NCBI GenBank assembly: GCA_030658975.1
Contig: JAUSBL010000031.1
Location: 1 to 53,950, forward strand
Length of the DNA: 53,950 nt
Direction of reading: 5' to 3'
Origin: Candidatus Latescibacterota bacterium
GTDB lineage: Bacteria > Krumholzibacteriota > Krumholzibacteriia > LZORAL124-64-63
Part shown: in pieces, positions 26,801 through 33,266 of the stretch
How the letters are laid out: every line of letters begins with the position of its first letter
How positions within the stretch are numbered: position 1 is the stretch's first letter
Position numbers and translations under genes: made by a program
The notes under the pieces: model-generated
The model's database searches: none
What the model saw: the letters and a program-made list of their open reading frames with translations, nothing else
Told to the model about the DNA's origin: nothing

Positions 26801-27655
26801 GAAGCCCGAGATCTGGGCGATGGCCGTGCCGCTGCGGCCAGGGCTGACGCCCGGCGTGAGGGCCTGCCCCGGCAGCAGCAGCACGACGCGGCTCAGGGCT
26901 CCGGGATAGAGCGGCGCCACGAGCCCGCTGCCGGCGGCGGCCGCGGCCTGGGTCGGGTAGACGACGGTGTTGCGGGCGTTGACCGTGTTCTGCTGCAGCG
27001 CCGGGTCGGTGCCCTGGAAGACCACGCCGACCGAGGCGACGCCGAAGACGAACGAGCCGCCGCCGACGGTGATCGACGGTCCGGCGGTGAAATGCCCGAG
27101 GGCCGGCGACAGCACCACGTCGTCGTCGAAGTTGCGCACGGCCACGTTCATGAGGTCGCGGGCGGTGACCGTCAGCGAGACGGTCTGGCCGACGTACTTG
27201 TCGCCGGCCGGCACGCCGATATCGAAGTGGTGGACGAAGTTGTAGCAGTTGATCTCCACCTGGGCGAACGGCACCGAGCCGTCGTCCTGGTCCGCGACGC
27301 GCAGACGCACCGGCTGCCCGTCGTCCAGGAAATCGATCCCGGTGAAGATGCGCTCGCCGTTCTGCAGGTAGGCCGAAGCCGGCAGGGTCGCAGCTACGTC
27401 CGGCGAGGACAATAACGCGCGGATGTAGTCCGCCGCGGTGTCGGTCGTGCCGTCGGTGTTCACCGCCCGCACGAGCACGCTGAACTGCTCGTAGATGGTC
27501 ACCGAAGGCCGACCGTCGACGATCTCGGGGTTGATCACCGTGATCTCGAGGTGGTCGAACGCCAAGGCGGCCGACGGGGCCAGGGCCAGCAGGCCCGCAG
27601 CCAGGACGGTGGCGAACTTGGCGATGGCGAACCTGCTGCGCGTGCGCTCGTTCAT
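20870..27655 (-). CDS. Giant repetitive cell-surface protein with T9SS-type sorting domain
   Basis: 2,261 residues. Signal peptide 1-32 (core FATVLAAGLLALAPSAALA). The body is built of Ig-like beta modules. A hallmark segment, x-PGET-x2-PG followed 20-30 residues later by A-x-D-x-[YF/W]-[WF]NPV, recurs seven times, near residues 262, 487, 608, 855, 968, 1297 and 1632. The C-terminus is a type-A-like secretion domain: NRPNPFNPVHELTRILF, VNITIYDLYGTIVLNHHQN, WDGRNGQGDLVANGGY, ending RRKIAVVK. It is probably exported by a type IX-like route using the adjacent PorV homologue. I chose the ATG at 27655 (GGCGGG six bases ahead); an in-frame ATG lies at 27661. Function, adhesion or surface layer, is inference. 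First gene of an eight-gene run. Confidence 0.88.
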   Translation of the reverse strand: MNERTRSRFAIAKFATVLAAGLLALAPSAALAFDHLEITVINPEIVDGRPSVTIYEQFSVLVRAVNTDGTTDTAADYIRALLSSPDVAATLPASAYLQNGERIFTGIDFLDDGQPVRLRVADQDDGSVPFAQVEINCYNFVHHFDIGVPAGDKYVGQTVSLTVTARDLMNVAVRNFDDDVVLSPALGHFTAGPSITVGGGSFVFGVASVGVVFQGTDPALQQNTVNARNTVVYPTQAAAAAGSGLVAPLYPGALSRVVLLLPGQALTPGVSPGRSGTAIAQISGFPFTGIDVYATDQYWNPVASAPFPTLAWSANDAAPGVSLPPGGAMSSNTVQDQSATLMTSGLRQVTVTASGPISTSSSANVQVNPAGLHHFSFDYAVLDTNAVQATTTPFQIRVRAYDSFNNIFAYNGPVSMRVRIGAGDESADYLITTSNNFVNGVLNASVQVTKRAFSARLIVDSNTGVVTLSGDFQVNAGPMEKVLFTLPGQTWTPGLNDPAFGGNIGLPTPIIAGQMLETLEIRAVDRYGNLVSGSRTVAITCPTGHLLLLDGGGTLIESGVITLNGTGVYSALMATHGDQLLQASVGGLADSFSSPMRVSPNVYQRLMVIAPGETLDAGTIYAPGKIGTPSPQDAGAPFNVQVIATDYYFNPIQATSPSLPIPLQFTSTDPQATLPAAPQSLQAGTGVFAITLETLADPNQQLVTATDPVSSRTASALIPVEAGVIHHFEIGVNDGVNPDPTDILDPVPDHQAGAWLPNFTVIARDAYGNHIRTFTDSVSLRLNVGGDVLAPLRVSLADGYGSGIYQGVWRGSMRITRAGQGITVSAVDDVYGRTGESNPFTVFPGAYAGLQVLLPGETATPGEAPGKFGEPLPVVAGADVTAAVTALDAWWNPVPASPIVRVSTSSYADLVTANDVPLEPDGSTAFALSFRTATTQTLRARDLAVSARRDSSAVRVNPGEFYRLLAVAPGETPNPGGPEVDGKTGTPAVQTATLQFPLTVDAVDRFWNRVDNSFHNIHLDSDEGSVVPGNPLNNGQALAAGEIVFPVALSSLGYATLTAYDLTDAGILGHDVVVQVAAGAQYRITTPDTAFVGPPSSFAMTVELVDEAGTVMTNAYNPVTLRVLTPTLQPAPGVLLVTEALLTAGVVAIPGQAYDVASRIVIEVSDSSGRLGYSDIIRMDPNGLWYDVVVGTTPAPVAGPPAAFPVTVRLRDTETGSLVDDDRFFSVAVVDGAGTLGAGAVGVTSRRLVDGQVTFQQTYTQAGEFAVRAFDPSGLAGDSPLFTVRPAGYQRLQLLTPGETARPGEAAFAATGKSALPDTQRSGEPFPMVVRAVDQYWNPIGDASGGRIHVSATDGSFSWPDNPAPQDAPFFLGSRAVGAFLVAEGAVGVTVGDLDAPQLPGQTVEVPVRRPYVYEITVPAAAQTGGMPGFAMTVRLVDPDTGEPVAGAGHRVTLTPLRANFAPGNGVLGTTEVYLINGVSFISDQSYSALEDVRIRVSDDFGRQATSSVVTMQTGGLYYDVAAPAVATVGGPATFPLAVDLIDSNTGERVTAHSGLIQISVLSAATGEAGGGVLGTVQQMLSSGHADVQQTYTLAEEVYFRVIDGDGNEGFSNSCRLAADGFKQLQIVAPGETPEPGAEVGTGKTGAPVVQTAGEPFVVELRAVDQFFNPVASLDGGALELACSEPDLFAWQNPADYHAPFIGGRRQVGVVLDGAGNLTLSADDTQHPEAGHGHVTIPVAEAVYEVTVPDTTFVGPPSRFAVGVRLVNPASGATVPAGNRIALEALRYDFGAADGQLGVTEWTLLQGAADIATQSYGVSERIIIRVSDERGRSTDSAVVTVIPVGVTYAVTAPDTVVAGEPWPLSVTRVDVTTGRLVTGYDETFSISAINAWSGAVRPDPALFPAGVLRYTYGATVEGRARLDDQAYDRAESIYLRVTDAAGGDVLSRLITVLAAPAQTFTLTLLESDGSPFDRVLRPDQQIRVRVAARDEGGNPAPRAAVVFEIRAGEATLGSVRAGAVHLMTGSDGTAETTLRVGAFGTTDVLLRAGVDALDPEEVLLAVAGPPVTTPSFTGVASEYLDGWYVSDDTQITLSAVPGIPEAVTTIRFDVDQSDGVQPLTAYQEPFTLGDLIPGESGVHVLRFFAEENTGVKEALRQIVLYTTQALDGDREITNRPNPFNPVHELTRILFKPTAAGTVNITIYDLYGTIVLNHHQNAAADQTTEFAWDGRNGQGDLVANGGYICRVTGQGFDFRRKIAVVK

Positions 27656-28164
27656 GGTCATCCCGCCGTGGAAGGGATCCAGAGACGTCCGGGGCGCGGA
27701 CGGCCGTGCAGAATGCAAAGCCGGACATGGATATCCGGTGTTGCGGCACGGGCCAACGGATCCAGGTGCAAGCGATATGCCACGGGTCGCAGTGGGCGAC
27801 GTTTACGTAACGCCCTTTTGCACATGGGATTGCAGATGTCCCGCCATGATGCGGCAAGCGCCGCGTGGATGAAGGGTTGGCGTTCGGAAGCAGCGGTTGC
27901 CGCGGGCCCGGAACCGGTCGGTGGGCTGCGGGTGGATGGATCTCTCGACGGGAAATCGCTGTTCATTGTCGGCCGGCGGCCCGTCGGGGCAGGGCAATTC
28001 AGGCTCCCGGCGTCGGAGATCGTGCAGGAACGCTGCGCCACGGGTGCCCGGTCGGAAGCGACCGATTGGTGGTTGTTCGCAGTCGCCGCGTGTGATTATG
28101 TTCCCCGGCGTCGGCGGCCCGCGCGGGGTCGCCACCGGAAGCCGTACGATCGGGAGATAACACC
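27656..28164. other. Divergent 509-bp gap between the giant cargo gene and the methyltransferase
   Basis: Short open readings exist on both strands, but none has a ribosome site together with plausible composition. It should hold the promoter for the 15-kb leftward operon. A possible plus-strand promoter for the methyltransferase is TTGTTC, 16 bases, ATTATG at about 28073-28100. I see no clear strong promoter for the leftward genes. Confidence 0.4.
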
Positions 28165-28977
28165 TTGCCCAGGACAGCCAGGCGTCCGCGGCTGACCGCC
28201 GCCACCGCCGATCCCCACTGGCTCTACGAGAACGCCGTGCAGAACCCCGAAGCCGAGGTCGAGTTCATCGATCGCGCCTTCGTCGCCGTCTACGGGCGCC
28301 CCCCGCGCGACCTGCGCGAGGATTTCTGCGGCACGCTCAACCTGGGCTGCTGCTGGATCCGCCGCCGCCCGGACAACACGGCGCTGGGCGTGGACCTCGA
28401 CGGCCCGACCCTCGACTGGGGCCGCGAGCACAACGTGCTGCCGCTGGGCGCCGACGCCGCGCGCGCCACGATGGTGCAGGACGACGTGCGCCGCGTCTCG
28501 GGTCCGCCCGTCGACGTCCTGGCCGCCACGAACTTCTCGTGGTGGTGCTTCCACGAGCGCGCGGAACTGAAAGGCTACCTGGAGAACTGCCGGCGCTCGC
28601 TGCGGGACGAGGGCATGCTGATGCTGGACATCTTCGGCGGGGCGGAAGCCCAGGTGCTCCAGTTCGAGGAGCGCGACTGCGAGGGCTACACCTACGTCTG
28701 GGACCAGGACGCCTTCAACCCCATCACCCACGAGTACGTCTGCCGGATCCACTTCCGCTTCCCCGACGGCAGCGAACTGACCGACGCCTTCGTCTACCAC
28801 TGGCGCCTGTGGTCGATCCCCGAGGTGCGCGACCTGCTGCTGGAGGTCGGCTTCTCGCGGGTGGAGGTCTACTGGGAGGGCGCCGACGAGGACGGCGAGC
28901 CCAGCGGCGACTTCCAGATCGATGACGGGGGCGACAACTCGCCGGCCTGGGTGGCCTACATCGTGGCTTTCCGATAG
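28165..28977 (+). CDS. Class I SAM-dependent methyltransferase
   Basis: 270 residues of a Rossmann methyltransferase. The SAM-binding part is DLREDFCGTLNLGCCWI (in the place of motif I), then ALGVDLDGPTLDWGREH with the acidic residue that holds the ribose, VQDDVRRV and the post-motif DVLAATNFSWWCFHER. The C-terminal half has beta strands typical of small-molecule methyltransferases. The start is TTG at 28165, with GGGAG eight bases ahead; no ATG or GTG fits better. It stands alone with its own terminator. Substrate cannot be predicted. Confidence 0.85.
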   Translation: MPRTARRPRLTAATADPHWLYENAVQNPEAEVEFIDRAFVAVYGRPPRDLREDFCGTLNLGCCWIRRRPDNTALGVDLDGPTLDWGREHNVLPLGADAARATMVQDDVRRVSGPPVDVLAATNFSWWCFHERAELKGYLENCRRSLRDEGMLMLDIFGGAEAQVLQFEERDCEGYTYVWDQDAFNPITHEYVCRIHFRFPDGSELTDAFVYHWRLWSIPEVRDLLLEVGFSRVEVYWEGADEDGEPSGDFQIDDGGDNSPAWVAYIVAFR

Positions 28978-29003
28978 GTCGGACCGCGCAGCCGGAACGC
29001 GGA

Positions 29004-29036
29004 GCGGGGAGGGTGACCCCTCCCCGCCTTCGTTTT
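29004..29036 (+). terminator. Rho-independent terminator of the methyltransferase gene
   Basis: Stem GCGGGGAGGG / CCCTCCCCGC, loop of four, followed on the plus strand by CTTCGTTTTT, 26 bases past the stop. Confidence 0.9.
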
Positions 29037-29054
29037 TCAGATTCCCGGCAGTGA

Positions 29055-29402
29055 TCAGCCGCAGCCCCCGCTGCCGCAACTGCCGCCGCCGCACTCGCCG
29101 CCGAGGCGGTCGGCCAGGTTCAGCGTGTAGCCCCTGCGGGCGCCGTCGTCGACGTAGTCGATGACGATGCCGCCGCCCTGTTCGATCACCGAGACCACGT
29201 CCGGCGCCATGATGAAGTCCAGCGTCCGGGTCGAGACCGTCTTGTCGTCATCCTTAGGCTCATCCAGAGCCATGCCCACTGAGGGACCGCCTCAGCCGAA
29301 GCCCTGGAAGTAGAGTCGGATGGCCCGCGGGCCGTCCGGCGGCAGGTCGAGGGCGCCGAAGGCGTCCGCCGCCGCGTCGGAGATCCGGATCAACTCGTTC
29401 AC
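29055..29402 (-). CDS. HesB/IscA-like selenoprotein (in-frame UGA = selenocysteine 37)
   Basis: Read through one in-frame TGA (29292-29294), this is a 115-residue A-type Fe-S carrier relative. The first part runs VNELIRISDAAADAFGALD, then RAIRLYFQGFG; the TGA follows, then GGPSVGMALDEPKDDD. In IscA/HesB the equivalent position is the first cluster-ligand Cys (GGCSG); in the known HesB-like selenoprotein family it is Sec followed by GPS-LGMALDE. The rest fits the fold (GGGIVIDYVDDGARRGYTLN) and ends in a Cys/Gly-rich tail (ECGGGSCGSGGCG) replacing the usual CGCG. A SECIS-like hairpin lies just downstream of the UGA. The GTG 29402 is preferred (GAGG nine bases ahead); ATG 29411 is possible (Sec would be residue 40). 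Ordinary gene calling would give only the 74-residue C-terminal piece. Confidence 0.9.
29257..29294 (-). promoter_or_regulatory. Bacterial SECIS-like element of the HesB selenoprotein gene
   Basis: Reading the minus strand from the TGA codon (29294-29292), 20 bases pass before the stem GGCTC / GAGCC (29271-29267 with 29261-29257), which closes the five-base loop TGGAT. The loop starts 25 bases after the UGA, within the 16-37 range of known bacterial elements, and has a G in its first two bases as required for SelB binding. The stem is short. Confidence 0.65.
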
Positions 29403-29474
29403 GTCCCACATCCTCGCTGGAGTGTCGCAATCGGTCGTTCCACGGTAATCAACAAAGATCGAAACTGCAAGGGA

Positions 29475-29500
29475 AAGCCCCGGCCGCGGGGCCGGGGCTT
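29475..29500. terminator. Terminator-like hairpin after the secreted OB-fold/T9SS gene
   Basis: Perfect 11-bp stem AAGCCCCGGCC / GGCCGGGGCTT with a four-base loop, 30 bases past the stop of the 29531-31453 gene and ahead of the selenoprotein gene. T tract weak (CTTTCCCTT on the minus strand). Confidence 0.75.
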
Positions 29501-29530
29501 CCGTGCGTCCGGGAAGCAGTCGGGAACCGG

Positions 29531-31453
29531 CTACTTCACCAGCATGAGCTTGCGGACCTGCAGCACGTCGCCGCCGATGCGCAGACGGGCGAAGTAGGTG
29601 CCGCTGGCCACCTGCTGGCCCGCGTTGTCGGTGCCGTCCCAGGTCGCGACGCGCTCGCCGCCGCCCTGGAGCCGCTCGTTGACGAGCGAGGTGACCAGCT
29701 CGCCGCGGATGTTGTAGACGTTCAGCTGCACCAGGTTGTCCCGCGTCAGGACGAAGCGGATCTCCGTCTTGGGGTTGAACGGGTTCGGCATGATGCTCGA
29801 GAACCCGCCCGCGGGCAGGATCTGGGGCAGTTCGTCGCCGACAGCCGTCGCGCCGACGGTGATGTCCTCATCGCGCAGCGGGACCAGCTGGAACTCGCCG
29901 AAGGCGTAGTCCATGAAGCCCTTCACCGTGACGGTCTGGCCCAGGATCGGGCTGTACACCATGTCGAAGGCGGCGTTGACGACCAGCGAGTCGGCGCGGG
30001 CGCCGGTGTCGGAGATCAGGAACTCGCTGTACTGGGCCGAGCCCAGCGTGTCGATCACCGTCGAGGCGAAGGTGCGCACCAGAACGCTCTCGTAGGCCTC
30101 GCCCAGGTAGCCGCCGGGCGACGTGTCGTCGGACAGCACGACGGTGTGCACCTGGTTGTAGGCGGGCAGCGCGTTCTCGAAGGAGATCAGCTCGACCGCA
30201 GTCCCGTTGTGCGGGAGCATCTCGGTCAGGCCGAAGTACTCGTCGATGTAGCCGCCGACCTGGACCTCGTCGCCGGGCAACAGGAAGTTGGCGGCGGTGC
30301 CCTCGTAGCAGAGCAGGCCGCTGAAGGTGCCCGAGCCGTCCTGGATGATGAACTTGCTGGCCGCGCCGGCGTCGCCGGTGCCGGCCGTCACGATGCCCTG
30401 CACGTTGACAACGCGGCCCGCGAACGGCGAGTTCTGCGGGGTGGTCGCGGGGTCGACGTACTGCACGTCGTGGATGGACGTGATGCCCACGGCGACCTCG
30501 TACCAGCCGGCCGGGGCGTCGCCCGGGTTCAGCGAGATGTTGCCGTTGCCGTCCAGGGCGCGGACGTAGAAGTCGACCTGACGGCCCAGGAAGCCGCCGG
30601 GGATGGTCGCCGACCACGTGTCGACGCCGCTGGTGTTGGTCATGGCGACGCTCAGGAAGACGCCGGTGCTGTCGCCGGAGTCGTCGCGGTAGTAGAGCGC
30701 CGCGGAGGTCACGGCGACGTCGTCGGTGATCGTCGCGGTGACGGTGATCGGGTCGCTGGCCAGGGGGGTCCAGTCGGTGCAGTTGACGGCGTCGATGATC
30801 GGACCCGTGCCCTCGATCAGGTCGGCCTGGCGGCGGGGCTTCAGCTCCATGATGCCGCCCGTGAAGTTGACCAGCGGGGCGATGATCCGGTAGCTGTCGC
30901 CGACGGCGACGCCGCCCGTGTTGATCCCCGTGTCGGTGTCGACGTAGACGATGATGGTGTCGGTGCCGGCGTGCATCTTGAACTGGTTGGAGGCCACCGG
31001 TGTCGAGATCGTGCCGGAGACCGAGACGAACTTGCCGACGTTCTCGTAGTCGGACTTCGCCTGGGCGATGGTCATCGTGACGGGCGTCGGGACGGCCTCG
31101 GCGCCGAGGAAGGTGATCGTGGGCGCCGGGGAGAGCTGGATCTCGCCCTGGAAGACGCCGACGGTGCCGGTGACCGAGACCCGGTCGCCGTAGGTCAGCG
31201 GGGGAGCCGCCGAGTTGAAGAAGGCGATGCCGTTGCCGGAATCGTCCAGGATGTAGTGGGTGCCGGCGTTGTAGGTGCCCTTGATGACGTAGATCCGACC
31301 TTCGACGGTCTGGGTCGTGCCGTTGTAGGGGCTGGCCGGAGCGCCGGTCGTCGGATTGTAGTACTGGATGTCGTCGATCGTCTGGGCGGCGGCAAAGCCG
31401 GCCACGCACACGACGACGGCGAGCGCCACGGCGCTCTGAATCGATCGCTTCAT
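29531..31453 (-). CDS. Secreted multi-domain OB-fold protein with T9SS-type sorting domain
   Basis: 640 residues. Signal peptide MKRSIQSAVALAVVVCVAGF ending AAAQ. Two YhcR/DUF5689-like OB-fold modules are visible, each starting with an IxDxQY strand (TIDDIQYYNPTTG; SIHDVQYVDPATT) and containing VEGRIYVIKG or VQGIVTAGTG and a GDxVxVxGxV strand. Between them sits an Ig-like segment (DPITVTATITDDVAVTSAAL). The C-terminus is a type-A sorting domain: IMPNPFNPKTEIRFVL, VYNIRGELVTSLVN, WDGTDNAGQQVASGTY, RKLMLVK. Such OB modules occur in secreted nucleases, but no nuclease motif is present here. The start at 31453 has GAGGAG about ten bases ahead. Function unknown; probably surface-attached. Confidence 0.88.
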   Translation of the reverse strand: MKRSIQSAVALAVVVCVAGFAAAQTIDDIQYYNPTTGAPASPYNGTTQTVEGRIYVIKGTYNAGTHYILDDSGNGIAFFNSAAPPLTYGDRVSVTGTVGVFQGEIQLSPAPTITFLGAEAVPTPVTMTIAQAKSDYENVGKFVSVSGTISTPVASNQFKMHAGTDTIIVYVDTDTGINTGGVAVGDSYRIIAPLVNFTGGIMELKPRRQADLIEGTGPIIDAVNCTDWTPLASDPITVTATITDDVAVTSAALYYRDDSGDSTGVFLSVAMTNTSGVDTWSATIPGGFLGRQVDFYVRALDGNGNISLNPGDAPAGWYEVAVGITSIHDVQYVDPATTPQNSPFAGRVVNVQGIVTAGTGDAGAASKFIIQDGSGTFSGLLCYEGTAANFLLPGDEVQVGGYIDEYFGLTEMLPHNGTAVELISFENALPAYNQVHTVVLSDDTSPGGYLGEAYESVLVRTFASTVIDTLGSAQYSEFLISDTGARADSLVVNAAFDMVYSPILGQTVTVKGFMDYAFGEFQLVPLRDEDITVGATAVGDELPQILPAGGFSSIMPNPFNPKTEIRFVLTRDNLVQLNVYNIRGELVTSLVNERLQGGGERVATWDGTDNAGQQVASGTYFARLRIGGDVLQVRKLMLVK

Positions 31454-31584
31454 ACTGTCTGTCTCCTCTGCTGCGGACACACGTTTCCCGTGCGGGGCAC
31501 GAGTTGGGAGTCGGATCCAGGCGTCAAGTTCAGGATTATGAAGCGTGGAAAGTGGATCGCGGCCCATGACTCCGTGCTCGCAAG

Positions 31585-31613
31585 ATGATACATCGGAGCC
31601 CTTGATTTGTCTA
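31585..31613 (-). promoter_or_regulatory. Promoter of the secreted OB-fold/T9SS gene
   Basis: On the minus strand TAGACA, 17 bases, TATCAT, both 5 of 6 to consensus, about 130 bases before the ATG at 31453 in an AT-rich stretch. Confidence 0.7.
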
Positions 31614-31643
31614 CAACTTCGCAGGTTTTTCACACCATGTGAC

Positions 31644-31670
31644 AAAGGGGCCGCGTGAACGGCCCCTTTT
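31644..31670. terminator. Terminator of gpmI
   Basis: Ten-bp stem AAAGGGGCCG / CGGCCCCTTT with a six-base loop, 22 bases past the gpmI stop. The A/T ends on both strands would let it work in either direction. Confidence 0.85.
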
Positions 31671-31691
31671 ATTGAATTTAGGAGTTCGGAA

Positions 31692-33266
31692 TCAGGGCGC
31701 CAGGAGGGACCGGCCGGTCATGGCGGCCGGCCGGGGCAGCCCGAGCAGGTCGAGCATGGTCGGGGCGATGTCCTTCAGACCGGCGTCGTCCCGCGCCGCC
31801 AGGGCGCCGCTGCGGCCGGCGAACTCCCGGCCGACCACCACGAAGGGCACGTCGTTCAGGGTGTGGTTGGTCAGGACGCGCCCGTCCGGGGCGATCATCT
31901 GCTCGCAGTTGCCGTGGTCGGCGGTCAGCAGCAGGACGCCGTCGCGCTCCAGCACCGCCGGCACGATCCTCGCGAGCAGCCCGTCCAGCGTCCGCACCGC
32001 CGCGGCCGCCGCCTCCAGCACCCCGGTGTGGCCCACCATGTCGCCGTTGGCGAAGTTCACCACGATGACCTCGTGCCGGCCGGCCGCCAGTGCGTCCAGG
32101 ACGATCCCGGCGACTTCCGGCGCGCTCATCGCGGGCTGCAGGTCGTAGGTGGCGACCTTCGGCGAGGGAACCAGCCGGCGGTCCTCGCCCGCGAAGGGCT
32201 CCTCGCGCCCCCCGTTGAAGAAGTACGTCACGTGGGCGTACTTCTCTGTCTCGGCGATGCGCAGGTTGGTCACCCCGTGCGCGGCGAAGACGTCGGCGAG
32301 CAGGTCGCGGGGCGCCTCGGGATCGAAGACGACCGGCAGGCCCAGGCTCTCGTCGTAGACCGTCATGCAGAGGTAGTCCACGACGGGGCGCAGCGGCCGC
32401 GGGAAACCGTCGAAGCCGTCCACGTTGAACGCCCAGGTCAGTTCGCGGGCCCGGTCGGAGCGGAAGTTCCAGAAGAAGACGGCGTCGCCGTCGCGGACCG
32501 TCGCCAGAGGGGCGCCGCCGCCGTCCACGATCACGGTCGGCAGCACGAATTCGTCGGTGACCCCCGCCTCGTAGGAACGGCGGATCGCCGACGCGGCGTC
32601 GAACGACTTCTCCCCCTCGCCGTGGACCATGGCCTGCCAGGCCTTCTCGACGCGGTCCCAGCGCTTGTCGCGGTCCATGCCGTAGTAGCGGCCGCCGACG
32701 GTCGCGATCCGGCCGGCGCCGATCCCGGCCAGCGCGGCCTCCAGGTCCCGCACGTACTGCAGGCCGCCGTGGGGATCGGTGTCGCGCCCGTCCAGGAAGG
32801 CGTGGACGTAGATCTCGGCCACGCCCTGGCGGGCCGCGGTCCGCACGATCTCCACGAGGTGGTCGACGTGGGAGTGGACGCCGCCGTCGGAGACCAGGCC
32901 CGGCAGGTGCAGGCGCCCGCCGCGCTCCTTCAGCCCCGCGACGAGGCGCCGCCAGGCGGGGTGCTCGGCGAACGCGCCGCTCGCGAGGCTGCGCGTCACC
33001 AGGTTGAGGTCCTGGTCGATGACGCGTCCCGAGCCGATCGTCAGGTGCCCCACCTCGCTGTTGCCCATCTGGCCGGCGGGCAGTCCGACCTCGAGCCCGT
33101 GGCAGTGCAGGGTCGTGTGCGGGTAGCCGGCCAGCAGGCTCTCGTAGAACGCCGGCTGCGCCAGTGCGATGGCGTTGCCGAACTCGGAACCCGGGCCGCG
33201 GCGCCAGCCGAAGCCGTCGAGGATGCAGAGGACCAGCGGGGTGTGGGGGCGGCGGCGGTCGGTCAT
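31692..33266 (-). CDS. gpmI: 2,3-bisphosphoglycerate-independent phosphoglycerate mutase
   Basis: Glycolytic/gluconeogenic enzyme interconverting 3- and 2-phosphoglycerate with two Mn ions; 524 residues, normal for iPGM (510-520). The alkaline-phosphatase-like metal sites are visible: LCILDGFGWR near the N-terminus, the phosphoserine region MGNSEVGHLTIGSGR, VHAFLDGRDTDP, WNFRSDRAREL, VVNFANGDMVGHTG and LLTADHGNCEQM. The ATG 33266 overlaps the stop of the upstream small gene by four bases, so the two are translationally coupled, an unusual pairing. Confidence 0.97.
   Translation of the reverse strand: MTDRRRPHTPLVLCILDGFGWRRGPGSEFGNAIALAQPAFYESLLAGYPHTTLHCHGLEVGLPAGQMGNSEVGHLTIGSGRVIDQDLNLVTRSLASGAFAEHPAWRRLVAGLKERGGRLHLPGLVSDGGVHSHVDHLVEIVRTAARQGVAEIYVHAFLDGRDTDPHGGLQYVRDLEAALAGIGAGRIATVGGRYYGMDRDKRWDRVEKAWQAMVHGEGEKSFDAASAIRRSYEAGVTDEFVLPTVIVDGGGAPLATVRDGDAVFFWNFRSDRARELTWAFNVDGFDGFPRPLRPVVDYLCMTVYDESLGLPVVFDPEAPRDLLADVFAAHGVTNLRIAETEKYAHVTYFFNGGREEPFAGEDRRLVPSPKVATYDLQPAMSAPEVAGIVLDALAAGRHEVIVVNFANGDMVGHTGVLEAAAAAVRTLDGLLARIVPAVLERDGVLLLTADHGNCEQMIAPDGRVLTNHTLNDVPFVVVGREFAGRSGALAARDDAGLKDIAPTMLDLLGLPRPAAMTGRSLLAP

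Noticed and set aside
21014-27415. Plus-strand open frame of about 2,100 codons
   Set aside because: Antisense shadow of the giant cargo gene. Low-complexity His/Gly/Arg/Asp-rich composition and no domain; long antisense frames are usual at this GC.
20870-27655. Repeats that could be taken for a CRISPR or tandem DNA array
   Set aside because: The similarity is at protein level (Ig-like units) with irregular spacing; no direct DNA repeats of CRISPR form were seen anywhere in the window.
27658-28160. Several short frames on both strands in the divergent gap
   Set aside because: No ribosome sites, conserved-looking segments or consistent composition; they overlap each other.
29055-29279. Separate 74-residue protein with GTG start at 29279
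   Set aside because: It lacks the first third of the HesB fold, which is coded in the same frame upstream of one TGA; the selenoprotein reading explains both parts.
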